A stretch of DNA of 17,950 nucleotides from JAVKSM01 sp039583705. GTDB taxonomy: Bacteria; Actinomycetota; Actinomycetes; Mycobacteriales; Pseudonocardiaceae. Positions 14,093 through 17,950 of this stretch are shown piece after piece. Location: NCBI GenBank assembly GCA_039583705.1, contig JAVKSM010000063.1:1-17950 (forward strand), in the 5' to 3' direction. The notes under the pieces were generated by a model. That model saw only the letters and a program-made list of their open reading frames with translations. It searched no databases and was not told the DNA's origin. A program made the translations under genes and the position numbers. Each line of letters opens with the position of its first letter. The stretch's first letter is position 1.

Positions 14093-15355
14093 GTGATCAA
14101 CCTTCGCGGGCGTGCCGTCTCCTGGCTGGCGGGCAGATATCTCCTGAGGAGCCGGCGCCGGGGCTTCACACTGTCGTCGCTTCCCGGTCCGGCGTTGCTG
14201 CCGTTGCGGCGGTACGGCCTGGACCCGGTGGACGAACTGGGCCACCTGCGAGAGAAGGAGCCGGTCAGCAAGCTGCCGCTGCCCTTCGGGATAAACGCGT
14301 GGCTGGTCACCGGCTACGACGCGGTCAAAACAGTGCTCGGCGCGGTCGAGGGGCTGAGCAACGACTTCAACAACCTGGTGGGCAGCGGCCGGTTCGGCGC
14401 CGAGCAGAACCCGGGAGGACTGGGCTTCAGCGATCCGCCGGTGCACACCCGGCTCCGACGGATACTGACGCCGGAGTTCACCGCTCGCCGGCTCAGCCGG
14501 CTCACGCCCAGAATCCACGCGATCGTCGAGGGGCAACTCGACGAGATCGAACGGCTCGGTAATCCTGTCGACCTCGTGCAGACCTTCGCCCTGCCCATTC
14601 CCTCGCTGTCGATCTGTGAGCTGCTCGGGGTGCCCTACGAGGACCGAGCAGACTTCCAGCGGCGCAGTGCCGCCCGCTTCGACCTGTTCGGTGGCACGAC
14701 CGCCCCGCTCGATGCGATCTCGCAGTCCTTGGCGTACCTGATCGACCTCGTCCGGATGCAGCGGGAACGTCCGGGTGACGGCCTGCTCGGCTCCCTGGTG
14801 ACCGAGCATGGCGACGACTTCGACGACCGGGAGTTGGCCGGGCTCGCCGACGGGCTGTTGACCGGAGGGCTGGAGACGACCGCGAGCATGTTGGCGCTGG
14901 GCGCGATCGTGCTGCTGCGGGATCCGGACTGCTTCGCCGGTCTCCGGGACAACGAGGACACGGTGAAGCAGTTCGTCGAGGAGTTGCTGCGCTACTTGAG
15001 CGTCGTGCAGGTGGCGTTCCCCCGCTTCGCCCGCGCCGATATGGAGGTGGCAGGGACGAAGATATCGCGCGGTGACGTCGTCGTGTGCTCGCTGAGCGGC
15101 GCCAACCGTGACAAGATCCTCGGCGCGGGTATGGACCTGTTCGACCCGGCCCGGCCGCCCACGTCGCACCTGGCGTTCGGCTACGGAATCCACCGCTGCC
15201 TGGGCGCCGAACTCGCCCGAATCGAGCTTCGTGCGGCGTACCCAGCACTCGTGCGGCGTTTCCCCACGATGCGGCTGGCCGGACCGGCTGACGGGTTGTC
15301 GCTGCGAGAGGCGTCGATCGTCTACGGCCTCGAGTCGCTCCCCGTGCTGACATAG
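14093..15355 (+). CDS. Cytochrome P450
   Basis: A 420-residue soluble bacterial P450 monooxygenase. The I-helix oxygen-activation motif is GGLETT (258-263, acid-threonine pair Glu261-Thr262), the K-helix ExxR is Glu297-Leu-Leu-Arg300, and the heme loop FGYGIHRCLG places the thiolate ligand at Cys369. PVHTRLRRILTPEFT is the usual C-helix region. An N-terminal stretch of about 30 basic residues (MINLRGRAVSWLAGRYLLRSRRRG) precedes the core and is not hydrophobic enough for a membrane anchor. The frame is open upstream into the divergent gene, but the GTG at 14093 is supported by TAGGAT 7 nt before it and by P450-sized length. No ferredoxin or reductase gene is nearby, so electrons must come from elsewhere. 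The substrate is unknown. It ends before a strong hairpin. Confidence 0.95.
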   Translation: MINLRGRAVSWLAGRYLLRSRRRGFTLSSLPGPALLPLRRYGLDPVDELGHLREKEPVSKLPLPFGINAWLVTGYDAVKTVLGAVEGLSNDFNNLVGSGRFGAEQNPGGLGFSDPPVHTRLRRILTPEFTARRLSRLTPRIHAIVEGQLDEIERLGNPVDLVQTFALPIPSLSICELLGVPYEDRADFQRRSAARFDLFGGTTAPLDAISQSLAYLIDLVRMQRERPGDGLLGSLVTEHGDDFDDRELAGLADGLLTGGLETTASMLALGAIVLLRDPDCFAGLRDNEDTVKQFVEELLRYLSVVQVAFPRFARADMEVAGTKISRGDVVVCSLSGANRDKILGAGMDLFDPARPPTSHLAFGYGIHRCLGAELARIELRAAYPALVRRFPTMRLAGPADGLSLREASIVYGLESLPVLT

Positions 15356-15408
15356 GGTGGGGACGCCTTGGTGCGAGAGTGCCATACGGCGCACGCCGAC
15401 GGCTGTCG

Positions 15409-15447
15409 GGGCGGGAACCCGAGCCCCCAGTGCCCGGGTTCCCGCCC
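15409..15447 (+). terminator. Strong hairpin terminator after the P450 gene
   Basis: GGGCGGGAACCCG (15409-15421), a 13-nt loop and CGGGTTCCCGCCC (15435-15447) form a perfect 13-bp stem, 54 bp after the P450 stop and 60 bp before the end of the convergent DUF3618 gene. There is no T-tract, as is common for hairpin terminators in high-GC actinobacteria. It could serve both strands. Confidence 0.7.
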
Positions 15448-15506
15448 TGTGCTGTGTGGATTCAGCCCAAGGAGGAGTGCTAGCCGGCCCTTGCTCGAGT
15501 AGCTCG

Positions 15507-15872
15507 TCACCCGCTTCGCAGGGCGCGCACCAGCACCACCACGATGACCAGAACCGCAGCCACCACCGCAGCGGTGATGCCCGGCTTTCGCTGTATCACC
15601 TGCGGGGCCTGCTGGGCCTTGCGCTGCGCGAACCTGGCCAGATGCTGCGCCTTCCCACTGGCCTGCCCGCGTGCCTGCTTGGCCTTCTCAACCGTTTGCT
15701 CCTTGAGCTGGCGGCTCTTGTCGGCCACCCGGCCCGGCAGGTCGGTCTTGTCCGCCAGCGTGGCGAGCGTGTCCGTGAGCTCGCCACGGACGTGCGTGAT
15801 CTTTGTCCGCAGCTCCGCCGGCTCGGAAGCTGCCGAACCGCGCTGAACTGTATCGGTGGAAGAGGAACTCAT
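15507..15872 (-). CDS. DUF3618 domain-containing single-pass membrane protein
   Basis: A 121-residue protein. The DUF3618-like segment (residues 17-50) reads EPAELRTKITHVRGELTDTLATLADKTDLPGRV, followed by a Lys/Gln/Ala-rich helix (about 51-92) and a C-terminal membrane segment (about 99-116, ITAAVVAAVLVIVVVLV) ending in RALRSG. Such proteins are common in actinobacteria next to membrane or stress genes; their role is not known. ATG at 15872 is chosen over ATG at 15908 since the domain begins soon after and no Shine-Dalgarno sequence supports the longer form. A GGGTAT element lies 10 nt upstream of 15872, which suggests a near-leaderless stress transcript. Confidence 0.85.
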   Translation of the reverse strand: MSSSSTDTVQRGSAASEPAELRTKITHVRGELTDTLATLADKTDLPGRVADKSRQLKEQTVEKAKQARGQASGKAQHLARFAQRKAQQAPQVIQRKPGITAAVVAAVLVIVVVLVRALRSG

Positions 15873-15882
15873 AACGGTCAAG

Positions 15883-15908
15883 ATACCCATCTCCCACCAC
15901 CCGCACAC
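15883..15908 (-). promoter_or_regulatory. Candidate sigma-B/SigF-type promoter of the DUF3618 gene
   Basis: Read on the minus strand, GTGT (15908-15905), a 16-nt spacer and GGGTAT (15888-15883) precede the ATG at 15872 by 10 nt. The -10 is a perfect match to the GGGTAT type; the -35 fits GNNT but differs by one base from GTTT. Confidence 0.45.
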
Positions 15909-15941
15909 TGCCTACCGAGGGTGAACGTCTGCGTGCTGGCG

Positions 15942-16686
15942 TCACTGGTGGTAGGGATGCCCGTCGCCAGCACCGTGACCTGGTCGGCTCTCGTCGTCCG
16001 CTGCTTGATCGAGGGCGGTGAGGCAGGCGTGGACGGCGTCGGCGTCGGGGACGCCGATGTCGCTGTAGAGGGTCCGGGACTGCTGCCAGTGGTACCGGGC
16101 CTGGTCGGGATCGCCGCCGATCTGGTAGGTGTGGGCGAAGCCGTGGTGGGCACGGGCTTGCTCATACCTGGCTCCGATCCGGATGGCCAGAGCGAGGGCG
16201 GCGGCGTGGTAGGCGCGCCTGGTCAGGTTGACCAATGGCAAGCAGGGTTTCCCCAACGCGGTTGAGGGCGTAGACCTCACCGTGCGGGTGGTCCACCTCA
16301 CGGAATAGCGTGAGGGCGCGTTGGCGGTGGTCCGTGGCCTGCCGAGAATGGCTCTGATCACGGTAGACGGTGCCGAGGTCGAGCAGGGTATAAGTCTCAC
16401 CGACCCGGTCGCCGAGTTCGCGGGCCAGCGCGAGAGCCTGCTGGAGGTGGTCGGCGACCTGCGGATAGTGGCCCTGTTGCCGATAGATGCGCCCAAGGTT
16501 GTTCAGCGCGTCGGCTTCGGCGACGGGAGCCCCCGGTGTGGCGTGCGACGTGCAGACCTCCTCCAGCTTCGGGTCGCCAACCTGCAGGGCGCGGTGGACC
16601 TGGTGCTCTCCACGCGGCACGCCGCCATGCCGGAAGCCGCCACTCCACCGCTGGTGTCGCTGCCCTGCCAGACCAGGCGGTAACAC
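15942..16686 (-). pseudogene. Frameshifted remnant of a tetratricopeptide-repeat protein
   Basis: Two overlapping minus-strand frames together give TPR sequence. The first has about four helical pairs on a 40-residue period, from EADALNNLGRIYRQQGHYPQ to GETYTLLDLGTVYRDQSHSR and GEVYALNRVGETLLAIGQPD, then runs into nonsense and stops at 16162. The other resumes as RRAYHAAALALAIRIGARYE and ARAHHGFAHTYQIGGDPDQA to a stop at 15942. The frames join near 16212-16220 in a GCGCGC run, where one base lost or two gained would restore one frame. The repeat type (L..LG..Y...G....A......AL.....LGD..GE) is that of the C-terminal part of AfsR/SARP-like or NB-ARC/TPR regulators. The DNA-binding and ATPase parts are missing upstream, so this is a truncated 3' piece. 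A sequencing error could mimic the frameshift but not the missing N-terminus. Confidence 0.75.
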
Positions 16687-16720
16687 CCACCTCGCGGTGA
16701 CGGGCGTCCGTCAGGCGATG

Positions 16721-16759
16721 CGGGGGTCACCGCCAGGAAGCCGGGGGTCACCGCCAGGA
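16721..16759. repeat. 18-bp direct repeat in a gene-poor gap
   Basis: CGGGGGTCACCGCCAGGA occurs at 16721-16738 and 16742-16759, a perfect repeat with a 3-bp spacer (21-bp period). It sits between the TPR remnant and the PhyH-like remnant, where no gene is visible from 16690 to 16806. Confidence 0.85.
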
Positions 16760-16806
16760 CACCAGTCCCACAGAGATCAACTTCGTTCATCTAACCTCTC
16801 CGCGAT

Positions 16807-17158
16807 GTGAGTACCGATGCGTTAACGTTGAGTCCGACGCAGCAGCAGGACTATGAGCGGGACGGCTACCTGCTCGTTGAACGAACCTTCACCGGCGTCG
16901 AGTGCGATGCCCTCGGCGAGGAGGCCGACCGGCTGGCGACGTGGCACCAGGTCATACGCCCCGACAACCTCAGGACGGAGATGTGGCGGCTCGAGGGACG
17001 CGCGGGGGCCAACAAGTACGATCCGGTCGTGGACTTTGGTACTGCAGCCGAACGGGCCGTCGCGCGGCAATTTCTATGTCGCTCCGGAGTTTCGAGCGAC
17101 CGCGGACTACTACCCGGCGATCCCCGGCGTTGACCTGGAGCACCGGGAGCCGGGATGA
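16807..17158 (+). pseudogene. Truncated phytanoyl-CoA dioxygenase (PhyH)-like remnant
   Basis: From GTG 16807 the protein begins LSPTQQQDYERDGYLLVERTF, then GVECDALGEEADRLA, a clear PhyH-type N-terminus. It continues VIRPDNLRTEMWRLEGRAGANKYDPVVDFG and then leaves frame near 17050, stopping at 17133. A neighbouring frame carries FYVAPEFRATADYYPAIPGVDLEHREPG and stops at 17158. Complete PhyH enzymes are about 250-300 residues with a His-x-Asp...His iron site and a 2-oxoglutarate-binding Arg; none of the HxD region is found, so an active dioxygenase is not encoded. A TAACCT hexamer at 16792-16797 could be an old -10 element. The call as a decayed gene is inferred from truncation plus the frame change. 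Confidence 0.65.
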
Positions 17159-17266
17159 CAGCTCGACCACACTCCCGCCGCCAGGACGAGCCTCCACTGG
17201 TGCGCCCCCGCCTGCCCGCCAGGCAGCGCACCGTGGGCAACCGCGTCGAGTGGGTCGAGCGACGAG

Positions 17267-17776
17267 CTAGAAGGACCCGCTGGGCCCGTGGCCGCCGCTT
17301 CGTTGGGCCAGCGGCGGGGGCGTGGTGGCCAGGGCGTCAGCCACCGCGCCCGTCGCGAAGGCGTAGACCGCCTTGTGCAGCACATCCACGGTGGCCAGCA
17401 TCGTCCGCCAGGACCATGGCGGCTTGCCTACCCCCGTGACGTTTTCCATCGTCTCGTCGGTGGTCATGCGGGTGATGAAGAACATGAAGCTGGCAAGCGG
17501 GCCGCGCATGCCGCCCTCGGCCATGATTCCCCGCAACGCCGCTGGCACGACGCCGAGTCCCCAGTGCGCTACCCAGCTCATCCAGCGACGTTCCTGGTCG
17601 GGCTTGGTGGGCAAGCCGAGGACCCGCTCCAGGGCGTGGGCTGGGATGTAGGAGTTCGGTCGCCCGGTGAGTGCTTGTTCCAGCTTCTCCGACGCTGTCA
17701 TCACCGCGGTCCCGGCCAGCCCCGCGATCATTCCGGTGCGTGCCCCACGGGCCATGATCTTCCAGGTGGTTTCCAC
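17267..17776 (-). CDS. Small conserved-looking membrane protein, function unknown
   Basis: A 169-residue protein that I cannot place in a named family. It has hydrophobic or amphipathic segments at about 14-29 (TGMIAGLAGTAVMTAS), 68-86 (WVAHWGLGVVPAALRGIMA), 91-103 (GPLASFMFFITRM) and 128-146 (DVLHKAVYAFATGAVADAL), suggesting three or four membrane passes. A charged, conserved-looking loop SEKLEQALTGRPNSYIPAHALERVLGL lies between the first two. Codon use and third-position G/C are gene-like, and the protein starts at GTG 17776 (or ATG 17755). A GGTT-N15-GGGTAC element ends 8 nt before the GTG, which favours it. Similar proteins are, to my recollection, found in other actinobacteria near redox genes, but no role is known. 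Confidence 0.7.
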   Translation of the reverse strand: METTWKIMARGARTGMIAGLAGTAVMTASEKLEQALTGRPNSYIPAHALERVLGLPTKPDQERRWMSWVAHWGLGVVPAALRGIMAEGGMRGPLASFMFFITRMTTDETMENVTGVGKPPWSWRTMLATVDVLHKAVYAFATGAVADALATTPPPLAQRSGGHGPSGSF

Positions 17777-17784
17777 GAGCAGGT

Positions 17785-17809
17785 GTACCCGTGTCGTTTC
17801 TCGTCAACC
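17785..17809 (-). promoter_or_regulatory. Candidate sigma-B/SigF-type promoter of the small membrane protein gene
   Basis: On the minus strand GGTT (17809-17806), a 15-nt spacer and GGGTAC (17790-17785) match the GNNT-N14-16-GGGTAC form of actinobacterial sigma-B promoters. The GTG start at 17776 follows 8 nt later, again near-leaderless. Confidence 0.55.
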
Positions 17810-17885
17810 AGCCCGGACGCGCGCCGACTGGGGGTGGGCTCTCGCAAGTCCGGTGTCGGAGGATGCGCGCTCTGTCCATGGCTCC

Positions 17886-17950
17886 TCAATCCGGGGTGAG
17901 CACGGTCTTGACGGCGTCGTCGTGGCAGTGGGCCTCAAGCGCGGGGATGG
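17886..17950 (-). CDS. 3' end of a possible zinc-type alcohol dehydrogenase (partial)
   Basis: The minus strand is open from the window edge and ends IPALEAHCHDDAVKTVLTPD with TGA at 17888-17886. The terminal D-A-V-K-x-V-L-x-P pattern is common at the C-terminus of medium-chain zinc-dependent alcohol dehydrogenases. Only about 20 residues are present, so the family call is weak. It would be transcribed toward the small membrane protein on the same strand. Confidence 0.4.
   Translation of the reverse strand, partial: IPALEAHCHDDAVKTVLTPD

Noticed and set aside
15357..16265. 302-residue plus-strand frame opposite DUF3618 and the TPR remnant
   Set aside because: It is antisense to a recognisable DUF3618 protein and to TPR sequence and shows no domain of its own.
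1..17950. CRISPR arrays, tRNA or rRNA genes, insertion sequences
   Set aside because: No regularly spaced repeats, no recognisable tRNA-like fold or rRNA sequence, and no transposase or terminal inverted repeats were seen by eye.

Overview
This window is a stretch of very GC-rich chromosome. The family content points to an actinomycete: a bacterial Ku protein with a Lys/Ala/Pro-rich tail, a putative glycolipid-binding protein, DUF3048 and DUF3618 proteins, a soluble P450 and a TTG-started transglycosylase. Pseudonocardiales or a relative is plausible, but the sequence alone does not fix the genus. No tRNA, rRNA, CRISPR array, transposase or integrase was seen.

Layout. (1) 2-1761, plus strand: the 3' end of a prephenate-dehydrogenase-like gene, overlapping by ATGA an amidase-signature hydrolase. 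(2) 1676-4304: an end-joining repair locus. A stand-alone ATP-dependent DNA ligase of the LigD ligase-domain type and a glycolipid-binding-family gene are on the minus strand; ku diverges from the ligase with only about 23 bp between them. (3) 4316-7403, plus: a DJ-1/PfpI gene behind a good sigma-B/F-like promoter, then an orphan molybdopterin-binding large subunit of the xanthine/CO dehydrogenase family. (4) 7429-10631: a TetR regulator divergent from a Baeyer-Villiger-type flavin monooxygenase and a short-chain dehydrogenase, with an 18-bp inverted-repeat operator between them. This is the clearest regulated catabolic or detoxification unit here. (5) 10669-12879: a promoter and a structured leader of about 115 nt ahead of a TTG-started lytic transglycosylase, a convergent DUF309 gene, and a leaderless VOC-family metalloprotein. 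(6) 12940-15447: a DUF3048 lipoprotein divergent from a cytochrome P450 that ends in a 13-bp perfect hairpin. (7) 15507-17950: DUF3618 membrane protein, a frameshifted TPR pseudogene, a truncated PhyH-like remnant, a small membrane protein and the 3' end of a possible dehydrogenase. This last stretch looks like decaying accessory DNA.

How the parts may work together. Ligase and Ku should act jointly in non-homologous end joining. TetR probably represses itself and the monooxygenase/SDR pair, which could interconvert alcohol, ketone and ester. Three genes (DJ-1, DUF3618, small membrane protein) each carry a GNNT-N15/16-GGGTA(Y) element 8-10 nt before the start, suggesting a shared general-stress sigma factor and near-leaderless mRNAs. 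Several other genes have a TANNNT hexamer 6-7 nt before the start codon, the usual arrangement for leaderless actinobacterial genes. I found no clearly novel multi-gene system. The most unusual items are the operator architecture, the amidase with Cys in its signature, the orphan molybdenum hydroxylase subunit and the structured leader of the transglycosylase gene.
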